From assembly GCF_001243045.1 (NCBI RefSeq), contig NZ_LN849007.1, forward strand, positions 338,989 through 402,988: a DNA stretch of 64,000 nucleotides, given 5' to 3'. Shown one piece after another: positions 11,258 to 20,693 of this stretch. The position numbers were made by a program, and so were the translations under genes. Origin of the DNA: Clostridium niameyense. GTDB taxonomy: Bacteria > Bacillota > Clostridia > Clostridiales > Clostridiaceae. The number at the start of each line of letters is the position of its first letter. Within the stretch, counting starts at the first letter, position 1. The notes beneath the pieces were generated by a model. It had not been told where the DNA came from, searched no databases, and saw nothing but the letters and a program-made list of their open reading frames with translations.

Positions 11258-11506
11258 CTATTTTTGATCTTTAATATTTTGTAGTGCTTTAGAAAGTTGA
11301 TCAGGACAGGAAGTATTTTTTGAACCACAAGTTATCCCGTTTAATCTTTCTATGGCTTCATCAACATTCATTCCTTCTATTAGTTTTGATATTCCTTTAA
11401 GGTTTCCCTCACATCCTCCTTTAAATGAGACATTACTAACAGTATTGTCCACTATATCAAAATTTATTTGTACTGAACAGACTCCTTTTGGTGTATATGT
11501 ATACAT
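11258..11506 (-). CDS. TSCPD domain protein (TIGR03905 type)
   Basis: This 82-residue protein of unknown function carries the TSCPD motif (C60, then TSCPD with C67) and two further conserved cysteines, C10 and C32 (GGCEGN). The four cysteines suggest a metal or redox site (inference). Small stand-alone TSCPD proteins are common in clostridia. The domain is also found at the C-terminus of some ribonucleotide reductases, so a nucleic-acid or redox link is possible. The ATG follows a GGGGGAT ribosome binding site. Confidence 0.85.
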   Translation of the reverse strand: MYTYTPKGVCSVQINFDIVDNTVSNVSFKGGCEGNLKGISKLIEGMNVDEAIERLNGITCGSKNTSCPDQLSKALQNIKDQK

Positions 11507-11670
11507 TATTAAATCCCCCTTTTATAAATATAATATATAATTAAACAATTATAATTATATATTAATTAATTATTGCTCTCAAGGTTATTTAAATTCTATT
11601 ATCTTATAATACTTATCACCAAATGGCTTTAATTTTACATATTATATTATATAAAGCAAGGGGTGATAGG

Positions 11671-12555
11671 ATGAGGCATTTATATATATGTAATACATCT
11701 ACAGATTGTATTTCTAAAGTAAATATTGAAAATTTTAAAGAAGAAAATAAGATAACATTAAATAACTATAATAATGATAGTATGGGTCCCCATGGCATTT
11801 ATGCCCACAGAGGGAATATATTGGTGACTAATAGTTATAATAATACTTTATCTATAGTAGATGCAGCACAGTCAAAGGAAGTAGATAACTATTTTGTAGG
11901 CATGCATTGTAACGATGTTGTTGCATATGAAGATAAAATCTATGTAATATGTGGAGATTCAGATGTTATAACTGTGTTTGATGCCAATAAAAAAAGAATT
12001 TTAGAACAGCTTCCTTGTGGAGATTTACCACATAGTATAGTAATTAATAAACGAGATAAATTAATAATGACTTCCAATATGGGAAATGATAGCATAACGA
12101 TTGTAGATTGTAATGATACAAATAATATAAAAAATATAAGAGTAGGTTCGTATCCTACAAAAGCTATGTTTACAGTAGATGGTAAATATATACTAGTATG
12201 TGAAAGTAATATAGGGTCAGATTATAAAGGTAGTATAGGAATAATATCTGCTAAAAATTATAGACTTTTATATAGAATTTCAGTAGGAAGTTCTCCGGTT
12301 GATATGTATTGTGATGAAAAAATATGTGCGGTTTCTAATTTTGGAGACGGAACTGTAAGTTTAGTAGATATAAATTATTATGAAGAGATAAAAAAAATAA
12401 TAGTAGGTGGAATGCCTAGAGGAATATATAAATTTAAAGACAATTTATATGTAGGTGATAACTATAATAATCAACTCTTAAAAATAAATATAACTAAAGA
12501 AACTAAAACTACTATACCTATAGGAGGTGAACCTACAGGTATGATAGTAACATGA
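11671..12555 (+). CDS. YVTN/YncE-type beta-propeller protein
   Basis: This 294-residue protein consists of repeated blades of about 40 residues, each with a pattern like NSYNNTLSIVDA or MGNDSITIVD followed by VGSYP or VGGMP turns. This is typical of seven-bladed YVTN propellers. No signal peptide is seen, so it is probably cytoplasmic or spore-associated. The ATG at 11671 is preferred because AAGGGGTGAT lies just before it; the frame is open upstream to 11623 without a ribosome binding site there. Its function is unknown. Its stop lies 3 bp from the stop of the convergent DUF4364 gene. Confidence 0.75.
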   Translation: MRHLYICNTSTDCISKVNIENFKEENKITLNNYNNDSMGPHGIYAHRGNILVTNSYNNTLSIVDAAQSKEVDNYFVGMHCNDVVAYEDKIYVICGDSDVITVFDANKKRILEQLPCGDLPHSIVINKRDKLIMTSNMGNDSITIVDCNDTNNIKNIRVGSYPTKAMFTVDGKYILVCESNIGSDYKGSIGIISAKNYRLLYRISVGSSPVDMYCDEKICAVSNFGDGTVSLVDINYYEEIKKIIVGGMPRGIYKFKDNLYVGDNYNNQLLKINITKETKTTIPIGGEPTGMIVT

Positions 12556-12558
12556 GCA

Positions 12559-13086
12559 TTAGTCTGAGTTTAAAATATCTAATATTTCTAAATAAAGCTC
12601 AGATGAATTTTTTTGCCATTTAGAGCACATTTTTTTAGCCTTTTCTTTTGAATCTACAGATACTTTTATATCAATTATAATTAAATCATCTTTAATAGCT
12701 TTTAAGTTTACAATAAGAGTGTCTTTGTCTTTAGTAGTATAATCTGAAATTATGCTAAGATCTTTTTGTAATAAATTTAATTTATTTTTTAAATATTCAT
12801 TTATAATATTTAATTTTTCTTCAGATACTCTGTCTATAAACATTGAAAGTACATTACAACCCTTTTGAGTTATAGAGATTTTATGATTATTTTCTTTATT
12901 TATATATTTTAAAAAGTTAGCAGAAATTAATTCTGTTAAATTTTGCTGAAGGGTAAAATAATTTATTAAATTATTTTCTAATATAATATCAGTTATTTGA
13001 TTGTTGGACACAGGAATGTCAAATTTACTAAATATGTATAGAATCAACAGTTTATTTTCTGCTAACTCTAAAGCATCATCAAACAT
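12559..13086 (-). CDS. DUF4364 family protein, winged-helix regulator-like
   Basis: This 175-residue protein has an N-terminal helix-turn-helix-like segment (about residues 10-75; LILYIFSKFDIPVSNNQI, then an ISITQKG wing) and a C-terminal alpha/beta domain. It matches my memory of the clostridial DUF4364 family, which resembles PadR/winged-helix regulators. The ATG follows GGGGAGGAAA. It is transcribed divergently from the pdaB-type gene. No target can be named. Confidence 0.75.
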   Translation of the reverse strand: MFDDALELAENKLLILYIFSKFDIPVSNNQITDIILENNLINYFTLQQNLTELISANFLKYINKENNHKISITQKGCNVLSMFIDRVSEEKLNIINEYLKNKLNLLQKDLSIISDYTTKDKDTLIVNLKAIKDDLIIIDIKVSVDSKEKAKKMCSKWQKNSSELYLEILDILNSD

Positions 13087-13250
13087 TAAGTTTCCTCCCC
13101 AAAATTTTATTAATTAACAATCACATTTAATTATATCATAAATTTTAAACAGGATTGTTAATTAATAAAAAATATATAAAAATAATTTTTAGGAATATAT
13201 AGAAGGTATTTTATGTATATATTACATAGAATCATTTTTGGGAGGTATAT

Positions 13251-14006
13251 ATGGAGAAAAAATTAAAAAATAGGATATATTCGGCACTATTTTTATTATT
13301 TATAGCTATTTTTTCAACTTTTGTAATTAATTCTAAGGGAAAAAATGCTGTTTCTTTAAATGTAAGAAAAAAAGTTCCTATTTATAAAGTTGACACTAAG
13401 GAGAAAAAGGTTGCTATGACTTTTGATGTAAGTTTAGGTGATGAATATATAGATGGAATTTTAGATGTATTAGACAAATATGATGTAAAAGCTACATTTT
13501 TTATAGTAGGGGAATGGATAGATAAAAATGAAGATAAAATGAAGGAAATACATAAAAGAGGACATGAAATAGGTAACCATTCTAATAAACATCCAGATAT
13601 GGCTAACATATCTAAAGAAAAAATGATAAATGATATAAATATTAATGAAGCTAAAATAAGAAAGGTTACTGGTGAAGGAACGAAGTTATTTAGATGTCCA
13701 AGTGGTAACTATAATGATTTAGTATTAGATACAGCAAGGGAGTTGGGGTTTTATTCTATACAATGGGATGTAGATAGTATAGATTGGAAAGAGCAGGGAG
13801 CCGATGCTGAATATAATAGAGTGATAAAAAAGACTAAACCTGGATCTATTATTTTATTTCATAATACAGCTAAATATACCCCAGATAATTTAAAAAGGAT
13901 AATTCCTTTATTGAAAGGAGAAGGTTTCAAATTTGTGAAGGTTGGAGATTTAATATATAAAGATAATTACTATATAGATTCTGCTGGTGTACAAAAAAGG
14001 AACTGA
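13251..14006 (+). CDS. pdaB: Polysaccharide deacetylase, PdaB-like
   Basis: This 251-residue NodB-fold protein has an N-terminal signal anchor (about residues 8-26). Motif 1 is TFDVSLGD instead of TFDDGP, as in the sporulation protein PdaB, so the second aspartate is absent. Motif 2 is HEIGNHSNKH, motif 3 RCPSGNYN, motif 4 WDVDSIDW and motif 5 ILFHN. PdaB in Bacillus is needed for spore cortex maintenance. A similar role outside the forespore or mother-cell membrane is likely, but altered motif 1 leaves its catalytic activity uncertain. The ATG follows GGGAGGT. Confidence 0.82.
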   Translation: MEKKLKNRIYSALFLLFIAIFSTFVINSKGKNAVSLNVRKKVPIYKVDTKEKKVAMTFDVSLGDEYIDGILDVLDKYDVKATFFIVGEWIDKNEDKMKEIHKRGHEIGNHSNKHPDMANISKEKMINDININEAKIRKVTGEGTKLFRCPSGNYNDLVLDTARELGFYSIQWDVDSIDWKEQGADAEYNRVIKKTKPGSIILFHNTAKYTPDNLKRIIPLLKGEGFKFVKVGDLIYKDNYYIDSAGVQKRN

Positions 14007-14193
14007 ATGGCTAAAAAATAAAGGAATACTTGAAAAAATCTAGAAGATTATATAATGTAATGTAATTTATTTCTATGTAAGTTAATAAATATAAATTAGT
14101 TCATTTAAGAAGCGTTTATAAATGTAATTGTATAAAAATATACAGACTGATTAAAATAATTAGAAATAGTTGTTTTAATTAGGAGTGAATAGT

Positions 14194-14688
14194 ATGAGAA
14201 GCTTATATATTTTTACAGAAGATAATAATTTTAAAGATTTTCTATGGAATTTAATAGATAAGTTGCATTTAAACTTTTATAACGGGGAAATAAAAGAATG
14301 TAATATATCAGATATGGATTATATTATTGTAAATAAAGATTTAGAGTTTAGTTGTGATACACTAAACTGCAAGTATTGTTTTATAAATATGGATTTATTT
14401 AAAAATAAAGATATAGATATAGATGGGAATGTTATAACCTATGGTTTTGGAAATAAAAATACTGTGACTTTATCTAGTATAGAAGAAAATAACGAATTCT
14501 TGTATTGTTTGCAAAGATATTTAAGTAAACCTTTTAATAGCATAATGGAGCCTCAAGAAATACCTTTCAAGGTTTCTTTTAAAACTACTAGTGAACTTTA
14601 TGCTTATATGGTAGTTATAACTATAGCCCTTATAGAAGGAACAAAAGTTAATGAGCTACAAAAAATTAAACAATATAACAAAAATTAA
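14194..14688 (+). CDS. Uncharacterised clostridial protein upstream of an SSB-like gene
   Basis: This is a 164-residue soluble protein I do not recognise. The N-terminal half alternates short strands and helices (RSLYIFTEDN, DYIIVNKDLE). The middle has GNVITYGFGNKNTVTLSSI, which resembles a strand-turn-strand segment of Mur-ligase-like proteins but is too short to assign. The C-terminus is helical. There is no signal peptide or membrane segment. The ATG at 14194 follows AGGAGTGA; a GTG at 14185 overlaps that site and was not used. The gene lies 89 bp before the double OB-fold protein and may be co-transcribed with it. Confidence 0.6.
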   Translation: MRSLYIFTEDNNFKDFLWNLIDKLHLNFYNGEIKECNISDMDYIIVNKDLEFSCDTLNCKYCFINMDLFKNKDIDIDGNVITYGFGNKNTVTLSSIEENNEFLYCLQRYLSKPFNSIMEPQEIPFKVSFKTTSELYAYMVVITIALIEGTKVNELQKIKQYNKN

Positions 14689-14777
14689 AAATACTTAATT
14701 GGTTATATTTTTATAATTAAAAGAATATTTATAAAGTGTATGAAAGAAAATAATTCAAACTAAGGGAAAGAGGGGTT

Positions 14778-15503
14778 ATGATGGACAATTTAATGTTAAA
14801 CAATAAGATTTATTTAGAGGGTAAAGTAGTTGAAGGGTTAGAATTTAGCCATGAAATGTATGGAGAGGGATTCTACATGTTCAAATTAGAAGTTTCAAGG
14901 CTAAGTGATGTATCTGACGTTTTAAATGTAACTATATCTGAAAGATTGTTAGCAGGTATGGATTTAAAAGTAGGAGATGATGTATTAGTAGAGGGGCAAC
15001 TAAGATCTTATAATAAATTCGTAGATGGAGCTAATAGACTTATATTAACCGTATTTGCAAGAAATATAGATTATTGTATTGAAAGAAGTAAGAATCCTAA
15101 TGAAATATTCCTAAATGGGTATATTTGTAAGGAACCGGTTTATAGGACAACTCCTTTTGGAAGGGAAATTGCTGATTTGCTTTTAGCTGTAAATAGACCA
15201 TATAATAAGTCTGATTATATACCAAATATATCATGGGGAAGAAATGCAAGATTTTGCAAAACATTGAAGGTTGGAGATAACATAAGAGTTTGGGGAAGAC
15301 TTCAAAGTAGGGAATATCAAAAAAGAATTTCAGAGGATAATGTTATAACTAAAGTTGCATATGAAGTGTCTATATCTAAAATGGAAAGAGTAGAAGATTC
15401 GGAGTTAGAAAATGAAATTCTAGAAGAAAAACCAAAAGCTCAAGAAGATAATATAGAAGATATAAGCACAGAAGAACAAGAAAATAAAGAGATAAGTATA
15501 TAA
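14778..15503 (+). CDS. Single-stranded-DNA-binding-like protein with two OB folds
   Basis: This 241-residue protein has two OB-fold (SSB-like) units: residues about 8-100 (IYLEGKVVEG to FARNIDY) and 108-205 (IFLNGYICKEPVYRTTPFGR to VAYEVSISKM). An acidic tail with many E and D ends in EISI rather than the canonical DDDIPF. The second unit is closer to canonical SSB (EPVYRTTP, GDNIRVWGRLQSR). This is a clostridial accessory SSB paralogue, not the replication ssb of the rpsF-rpsR operon. It may act in DNA repair or recombination (inference). A bidirectional terminator follows. Confidence 0.75.
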   Translation: MMDNLMLNNKIYLEGKVVEGLEFSHEMYGEGFYMFKLEVSRLSDVSDVLNVTISERLLAGMDLKVGDDVLVEGQLRSYNKFVDGANRLILTVFARNIDYCIERSKNPNEIFLNGYICKEPVYRTTPFGREIADLLLAVNRPYNKSDYIPNISWGRNARFCKTLKVGDNIRVWGRLQSREYQKRISEDNVITKVAYEVSISKMERVEDSELENEILEEKPKAQEDNIEDISTEEQENKEISI

Positions 15504-15506
15504 AAT

Positions 15507-15546
15507 AAAAGTATGTATAGCTTTAAGCTATACATACTTTTATTTT
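15507..15546. terminator. Bidirectional terminator
   Basis: A 15-bp perfect stem (15507-15521 with 15527-15541, loop TTTAA) is followed by TATTTT. It separates the SSB-like gene from convergent dapH and overlaps the dapH stop. Confidence 0.88.
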
Positions 15547-16250
15547 CTTAGATCATCCACTAATTTAGTTTTATCTTTAGTTTTAGTATCTACATTCTTT
15601 ATTATTTTAGCAGGAGCACCAGCTACTACTACATTCTCTGGCACATCAGAAGTTACTATAGAACCTGCAGCAACTACAGAACCTTTTCCTATTTTTACTC
15701 CTTCTAATATAACAGCATTAGCACCTATAAGAACATTATCTTCTATAGTACAAGGATCTTTACTAGGCGGTTCTAAAACTCCAGCTACAACAGCTCCAGC
15801 ACCTAAATGAACATTATTACCTAATTTCCCCCTGGCGCCTACTACAGCATTCATATCTACCATAGTTCCTTCGCCAATTTTAGCACCGATATTGATAACA
15901 GCCCCCATCATGATAACAGCGTTTTTACCTATTAAAACTTTGTCACGTATAATAGCACCTGGTTCTATTCGAGCATCTATTTTTAACATATCTACTAGAG
16001 GAATAGCTGATTTTCTTCTATCTTGCTCTAGTTTACAATTTGTTATTTTATCTTTATTATTTTCTATTATAGAAATAATATCTTCGCTTTCTCCAAATAA
16101 TATATATAGGTTTCCACTGTTGAATTTTTCTATATTAGAAAAGTCACAGTGAGATAAATCCCCTTCTATGTATGCTTTAATAGGAGTTGATTTTTTTGCT
16201 TCTTTTATGTATCGAGCTATTTCATATGGATCTGTTAAATTATAACTCAT
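15540..16250 (-). CDS. dapH: Tetrahydrodipicolinate N-acetyltransferase
   Basis: This 236-residue acyltransferase acetylates 2,3,4,5-tetrahydrodipicolinate in the acetylase branch of diaminopimelate/lysine synthesis. It starts with the family-specific region ([19 protein letters not shown]), followed by a left-handed beta-helix of hexapeptide repeats from about residue 95 ([17 protein letters not shown] to GAPAKII). The length is normal for DapH. The ATG follows GGAGGACT. It is divergent from the aminotransferase that probably catalyses the next step. Confidence 0.93.
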   Translation of the reverse strand: MSYNLTDPYEIARYIKEAKKSTPIKAYIEGDLSHCDFSNIEKFNSGNLYILFGESEDIISIIENNKDKITNCKLEQDRRKSAIPLVDMLKIDARIEPGAIIRDKVLIGKNAVIMMGAVINIGAKIGEGTMVDMNAVVGARGKLGNNVHLGAGAVVAGVLEPPSKDPCTIEDNVLIGANAVILEGVKIGKGSVVAAGSIVTSDVPENVVVAGAPAKIIKNVDTKTKDKTKLVDDLRK

Positions 16251-16384
16251 TTAAAGTCCTCCTTTAATTTATTAATAACCTTATTATAATAAATATCATT
16301 CCTTAAATAAAGGGGGCGTTTTATATAAGGGAAAATAATAGTAAAATAATATAATAAAGTCTAGTTAGGGGGAAGAATATTATT

Positions 16385-17536
16385 ATGTACAATAAAGAAT
16401 CATTAATTTCTAAAAATGTAAGAAACATAGAAATTTCAGGTATAAGAAAATTTTATAATAAGGTGATAAATTATGATAATGTTATATCTTTAACCTTAGG
16501 GCAACCAGATTTTAAGGTTCCTAAAGCAATAAAAAGAGCTTTGATAGAGTCTATAAATGAAGATAAGACTACTTATACATCTAATTCAGGTATAGTAGAA
16601 CTTAGAGAAGAAATAAGTAGGTATTTAAAAACTATGCATATAAAATATTCTAAAGAGGAAATATGTATAACTGTTGGTGGAAGTGAGGGATTAATGAGTG
16701 TATTTAGTACTTTGTTAAATAAAGAGGATAAAGTATTAATTCCAGAAATAGCTTATCCAGCTTATGATAGTTGTATTAAATTATGTGGTGCAAAATCTAT
16801 AGAGTATAAACTAAGTGAAGATTTTTCTATAGATTTAAATTATCTATCAAATCTAATAAAAAAGGAAAAACCTAAAGCTATGGTGCTGTCTTATCCAAGT
16901 AATCCAACAGGTGCAGTACTTAGTAGGGAGCAAAGGGATAGATTGCATGAAATTATAAAAGGAAATAATATTATTGTAATTAGCGATGAAATTTACAGTT
17001 CCTTATGTTTTGAAGATAAATACTATTCTTTAGCTCAATTTGAGGATATAAAAGAAAAAATAATATTAGTAAGTGGATTTTCAAAAATGTTTTCTATGAC
17101 AGGACTTAGAATAGGATATGTTTGTGCCACTAAGTATTTTATGGATTCTATTATAAAGATCCATCAATATAGTGTATCTTGTGCTACTTCTATATGCCAA
17201 TGGGGAGCTTATGCAGGATTAAAATATTGTATGGAAGATGTAAAATACATGAAAAATGAATTTAAAAAGAGAAGAAACTATGTATATAATAGATTGGAAG
17301 CTTTAGGATTTAAGTCATATAAGCCACAAGGGGCTTTTTACATATTTACATCCATTAAGGATAATTCTTCAAGTAGTGAAAATTTTTGTGAAAAATTATT
17401 AAAGGAAGCTAGAGTGGCGGTAGTTCCAGGCTCTGCTTTTGGAAAAGGTGGAGAAGGTTATATGAGAATATCTTATGCTTATAGCATAGAGGAATTAGAA
17501 GAGGCTTTAAATAGAATAGAAAAATTTATACATTAG
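16385..17536 (+). CDS. Class I/II aminotransferase, probable N-acetyl-LL-diaminopimelate aminotransferase
   Basis: This 383-residue PLP enzyme of fold type I has SYPSNPTGAVLS for the cofactor-binding asparagine, SDEIYSSL for the aspartate/tyrosine, and the Schiff-base lysine at about residue 234 in SGFSKMFSMTG. RISYAYS near the end contains the substrate carboxylate-binding arginine. The family (PatA/DapX) transaminates N-acetyl-2-amino-6-oxopimelate. Its position beside dapH and close to asd-dapAB supports that role, but other aspartate-family substrates remain possible. The ATG follows TAGGGGGGAA. Confidence 0.8.
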   Translation: MYNKESLISKNVRNIEISGIRKFYNKVINYDNVISLTLGQPDFKVPKAIKRALIESINEDKTTYTSNSGIVELREEISRYLKTMHIKYSKEEICITVGGSEGLMSVFSTLLNKEDKVLIPEIAYPAYDSCIKLCGAKSIEYKLSEDFSIDLNYLSNLIKKEKPKAMVLSYPSNPTGAVLSREQRDRLHEIIKGNNIIVISDEIYSSLCFEDKYYSLAQFEDIKEKIILVSGFSKMFSMTGLRIGYVCATKYFMDSIIKIHQYSVSCATSICQWGAYAGLKYCMEDVKYMKNEFKKRRNYVYNRLEALGFKSYKPQGAFYIFTSIKDNSSSSENFCEKLLKEARVAVVPGSAFGKGGEGYMRISYAYSIEELEEALNRIEKFIH

Positions 17537-17551
17537 GTTAGTGTATAAAAT

Positions 17552-17590
17552 AAACCCTCTTGAAAAAATAGTTCAAGAGGGTTTAAGTTT
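17552..17590. terminator. Bidirectional terminator
   Basis: A 13-bp perfect stem (17552-17564 with 17572-17584) with a 7-nt loop lies between the convergent aminotransferase and dapB. Confidence 0.88.
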
Positions 17591-17616
17591 ATAATATTAA
17601 GTATGGAAAGTTAATA

Positions 17617-18372
17617 TTATAAAGCTGATTGTATTACATCATCCATATTATATAGGCCTTTTCCTTTTCCTTTCATAAATAAACAAGCATTTAAAGCTCC
17701 TACTGCAAAAACTTCTCTAGATAAAGCAGTGTGCTTTATTTCTATAATTTCACCTTGGCCAGCAAAAATTACATCGTGTTCTCCAACAATACTTCCACCC
17801 CTAATGGCATGAACCCCTATTTCATTGTGTTCTCTTTTAGAGTTTCCTTCCCTTCCAAAAGTATATTTTGTTTCTTCTTTTATAGCTTCTTTTATAGTAT
17901 CTCCCAATAAAAGAGCAGTTCCACTTGGAGAATCCACTTTTTGATTGTGATGTTTTTCTATTATTTCTATATCAAAGTTTTTATACATAAAGGCACTAAT
18001 ATTTTTTAGTACATTGTTTACTATATTTACACCTATTGACATATTAGCAGATCTAAATATAGGGATTTTTTTAGATGTTTTATTTATTAAATTTATATCT
18101 TCTTCTGAGAAGCCAGTAGTACAAAGTACTATAGGTATATTCTTTAAAGTAGCAAAGTTTAACAGTCCTTTTAATGCACTAGCTCTTGAAAAATCTAATA
18201 TTACATCTGCATCTATATTGCATTTTTCTATGGTATCAAATACTGGATAAATAGAGTTTTCATTATTTTTATCTATGCCAGCTACTATTTCTAGATTGCT
18301 GTAGTTGTTAGCTAAGTTAGATATGACTTTTCCCATTTTTCCGTTACAACCATGTAGTATTACCTTTACCAT
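17617..18372 (-). CDS. dapB: 4-hydroxy-tetrahydrodipicolinate reductase
   Basis: This 251-residue NAD(P)H-dependent enzyme makes tetrahydrodipicolinate. The nucleotide-binding glycine motif is at residues 8-14 (GCNGKMG). The catalytic region [15 protein letters not shown] spans 139-153 with H141/H142 and K145. The length is slightly short, typical of clostridial DapB. The ATG follows GAGGAGGACT. It is the third gene of asd-dapA-dapB, with a hairpin in the 68-bp gap before it. Confidence 0.96.
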   Translation of the reverse strand: MVKVILHGCNGKMGKVISNLANNYSNLEIVAGIDKNNENSIYPVFDTIEKCNIDADVILDFSRASALKGLLNFATLKNIPIVLCTTGFSEEDINLINKTSKKIPIFRSANMSIGVNIVNNVLKNISAFMYKNFDIEIIEKHHNQKVDSPSGTALLLGDTIKEAIKEETKYTFGREGNSKREHNEIGVHAIRGGSIVGEHDVIFAGQGEIIEIKHTALSREVFAVGALNACLFMKGKGKGLYNMDDVIQSAL

Positions 18373-18402
18373 AATAAGTCCTCCTCAAATTTAATTTTAT
18401 TA

Positions 18403-18434
18403 ATAAAGTGTAGAGGATAAACTCTACACTTTAT
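18403..18434 (-). other. Intercistronic hairpin between dapA and dapB
   Basis: A perfect 13-bp stem (18403-18415 with 18422-18434, 6-nt loop) lies in the dapA-dapB gap. On the coding strand it is not followed by a long U run, so it looks more like an RNA-processing, stability or partial-termination element than a full terminator. Confidence 0.6.
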
Positions 18435-18440
18435 ATTATA

Positions 18441-19319
18441 TTACATAAGATTGTAATTTTTTAATTCTTTTTTTAGTATTTCTAAATTTTTATCATTCAT
18501 TTCACATAAAGGAAGTCTAAGATTTCCTACATTCATATCCATAAGATTCATAGCAGTCTTTACTGGAATAGGATTTGTCTCTATAAATAAGGCTTTAGTA
18601 AGAGCTAAACTTTTAAGTTGTATTTCTAAAGCTTCATTAACTTTGCCTTCTAAATAAAGAGAGCACATATTGTGAACTTCTTCTGGAATCACATTAGCAA
18701 GAACTGATATAACTCCAATTCCTCCTAAAGACAATATAGGAATTATTTGATCATCATTTCCAGAGTAAATATCTAAGTCATCTTTGCATAAAGCTTTAAT
18801 TTCAGCTATTTGACTTATATTTCCGCTAGCTTCCTTAACAGCTACTATATTTTTATCCTTACATAATTCTTTTAATGTTTCTGGATTTATATTAAGACCT
18901 GTTCTTCCAGGTACATTATAAATGATAATAGGAGTATTAACTTCTTTAGAAATTACCTCAAAATGTTTAATTAATCCACTTTGAGTTGTTTTATTGTAGT
19001 AAGGAGTTATTACAAGTAATCCATCTATTCCTATGCTTTCTGCCCACTTACTCATTTCGATAGCGGTTTTAGTATTATTACTACCAGTACCTGCAATTAC
19101 AGGAATTCTTTTATTAACTTTATCTACTACAAACTTTATTGTTTCTTTTCTTTCATCTAATGTCATAGTAGTTGCTTCTCCAGTAGTTCCACATACTATT
19201 ATGGCATCTGTTTTTGATTTTATATGCCATTCAATTAATTCATTAAGTTTTTCAAAATTAACTCCATTTTCATTAAAAGGAGTTACGATAGCTACACCTG
19301 AACCTTTAAAGATACTCAT
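18441..19319 (-). CDS. dapA: 4-hydroxy-tetrahydrodipicolinate synthase
   Basis: This 292-residue TIM-barrel class I aldolase condenses pyruvate with aspartate semialdehyde. GTTGEAT is at residues 44-50, the catalytic tyrosine Y134 lies in [10 protein letters not shown], and the Schiff-base lysine is K162 in VKEASG. The length is as expected. The ATG follows AAAGGGGGATT. The gene begins 25 bp after asd, so the two are surely co-transcribed. Confidence 0.97.
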   Translation of the reverse strand: MSIFKGSGVAIVTPFNENGVNFEKLNELIEWHIKSKTDAIIVCGTTGEATTMTLDERKETIKFVVDKVNKRIPVIAGTGSNNTKTAIEMSKWAESIGIDGLLVITPYYNKTTQSGLIKHFEVISKEVNTPIIIYNVPGRTGLNINPETLKELCKDKNIVAVKEASGNISQIAEIKALCKDDLDIYSGNDDQIIPILSLGGIGVISVLANVIPEEVHNMCSLYLEGKVNEALEIQLKSLALTKALFIETNPIPVKTAMNLMDMNVGNLRLPLCEMNDKNLEILKKELKNYNLM

Positions 19320-19344
19320 ACAAAAATCCCCCTTTAAAAATCTT

Positions 19345-20343
19345 TTATTTATTATTGCTATTAATTATGCATTCTGCAATTTGAATTGCATTTAAGGCTG
19401 CACCTTTTCTTATATTGTCAGCAACTACCCATAGGTTTAATCCGTTATCTAAACTAAAATCTCTTCTTATTCTTCCAACGTAAACTTCATCTTTTCCAGC
19501 TACATCTATAGGCATTGGATATACTAGATTGTCAATATCATCTTGTAATATAATACCTTCTGCATTTTTATATAAATCAAATATATCTTTAACTTCAAAA
19601 GGTTTTTCAAATTCCACATTAATACTTTCACTATGTCCATAAAATACTGGAACTCTAGCTGTAGTTGCAGTGATTTTTATATTATCATTATGGAATATTT
19701 TTTGAGTTTCTTGGATCATTTTCATTTCTTCTTTGGTATAGCCATTTTCTAAAAATACATCTATGTGTGGAAGAATGTTTCCAGCAATATCATATGGAAA
19801 TTTTTTTGGAGGTTTCTCATTGTAACCTTCTTTTAAATCGTTGTATCCACTTAATCCAGCACCAGATACTGCTTGATAAGTAGAGTATACTATTCTCTTT
19901 ATTTTATATTTATCATGAAGTGGTTTTAACGCTACAACAGCTTGAATAGTTGAGCAATTAGGATTAGCTATAATGCCCTTATTATTTTTAATATCCTCAG
20001 GATTTACTTCCGGTACCACTAAAGGAACTTCAGGATTCATTCTCCAGGCACTGCTATTATCAATAACTGTAGTACCATATTTTGCAAATACAGGAGCAAA
20101 TTTTTCACTTGTACTTCCACCTGCTGAAAATAGGGCAAAATCTATTTTTTTATTTTTTATATTATCTTCTTTTAATTCTTCAACTATTACATCATTATTG
20201 TTGAACTTTAGGATTTTTCCTGCAGATCTATATGATGCGAAAAAGTAAATATTATTTATAGGAAACTTTCTAGATTGAAGTATTTCTATAAATTTTCTTC
20301 CTACCATTCCAGTAGCTCCTACTACTGCTACATTATAATTCAT
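19345..20343 (-). CDS. asd: Aspartate-semialdehyde dehydrogenase
   Basis: This 332-residue NADPH enzyme makes aspartate 4-semialdehyde for lysine, threonine and methionine. The N-terminal GATGMVG is at 9-15, the nucleophile is C130 in NPNCSTIQ, and the acid/base histidine lies in [11 protein letters not shown] near residue 242. The ATG follows GGGGAGGT. It is the first gene of the asd-dapA-dapB operon. No lysine riboswitch is visible in the 468-bp region upstream. Confidence 0.97.
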   Translation of the reverse strand: MNYNVAVVGATGMVGRKFIEILQSRKFPINNIYFFASYRSAGKILKFNNNDVIVEELKEDNIKNKKIDFALFSAGGSTSEKFAPVFAKYGTTVIDNSSAWRMNPEVPLVVPEVNPEDIKNNKGIIANPNCSTIQAVVALKPLHDKYKIKRIVYSTYQAVSGAGLSGYNDLKEGYNEKPPKKFPYDIAGNILPHIDVFLENGYTKEEMKMIQETQKIFHNDNIKITATTARVPVFYGHSESINVEFEKPFEVKDIFDLYKNAEGIILQDDIDNLVYPMPIDVAGKDEVYVGRIRRDFSLDNGLNLWVVADNIRKGAALNAIQIAECIINSNNK

Positions 20344-20516
20344 TATTTATACCTCCCCATATTAAAATTAACATAAGTTTATTGTAGTTACTACTATTAT
20401 ATAACTGATTAAATAAAAAAGGTATACTTTTTTATTTATATGTGTATAAATAAAAATGCATAAAGATTATTTAAAATAATAAATTCAAATGAATTTTTGT
20501 AAGAAGATTTACTTTC

Positions 20517-20531
20517 AATTATCAGAAAATA
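20517..20531. promoter_or_regulatory. Candidate CodY box
   Basis: AATTATCAGAAAATA matches the published CodY consensus AATTTTCWGAAAATT at 13 of 15 positions. It lies 49 bp before the opp -35 element and about 175 bp before the asd start. CodY commonly represses peptide importers in Firmicutes, which makes the match plausible. Confidence 0.5.
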
Positions 20532-20579
20532 ATTCTAAAAACACATATAAAGATTACTAAAAATCTAGTTTTAAAAGCG

Positions 20580-20608
20580 TTGACATAAAAAAAACATTAT
20601 GATAATAT
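20580..20608 (+). promoter_or_regulatory. Probable sigma-A promoter of the opp operon
   Basis: TTGACA (20580-20585) and TAATAT (20603-20608) are separated by 17 bp. The resulting leader would be about 195 nt. Confidence 0.6.
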
Positions 20609-20673
20609 AATTTAAAATACAAGTGTCCATTCATTTTTCGAAACATTTCAATGCTAATAAATTAATAAAATTA

Positions 20674-20693
20674 CATATTTATGCATAAATATG
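20674..20693. promoter_or_regulatory. Perfect 20-bp palindrome in the oppA leader
   Basis: CATATTTATGCATAAATATG is a perfect dyad about 120 bp before the oppA start. It could be an operator for a dimeric regulator or an RNA hairpin; nothing in the sequence decides between them. Confidence 0.4.

Noticed and set aside
13225-13232. Sigma-E-like CATAGAAT before pdaB
   Set aside because: It lies so close to the ribosome binding site that the transcript would have almost no leader, and no good -35 is seen.
20344-20520. Lysine (L-box) riboswitch upstream of asd
   Set aside because: The region is almost pure A/T and shows none of the conserved GC-rich helices or loops.
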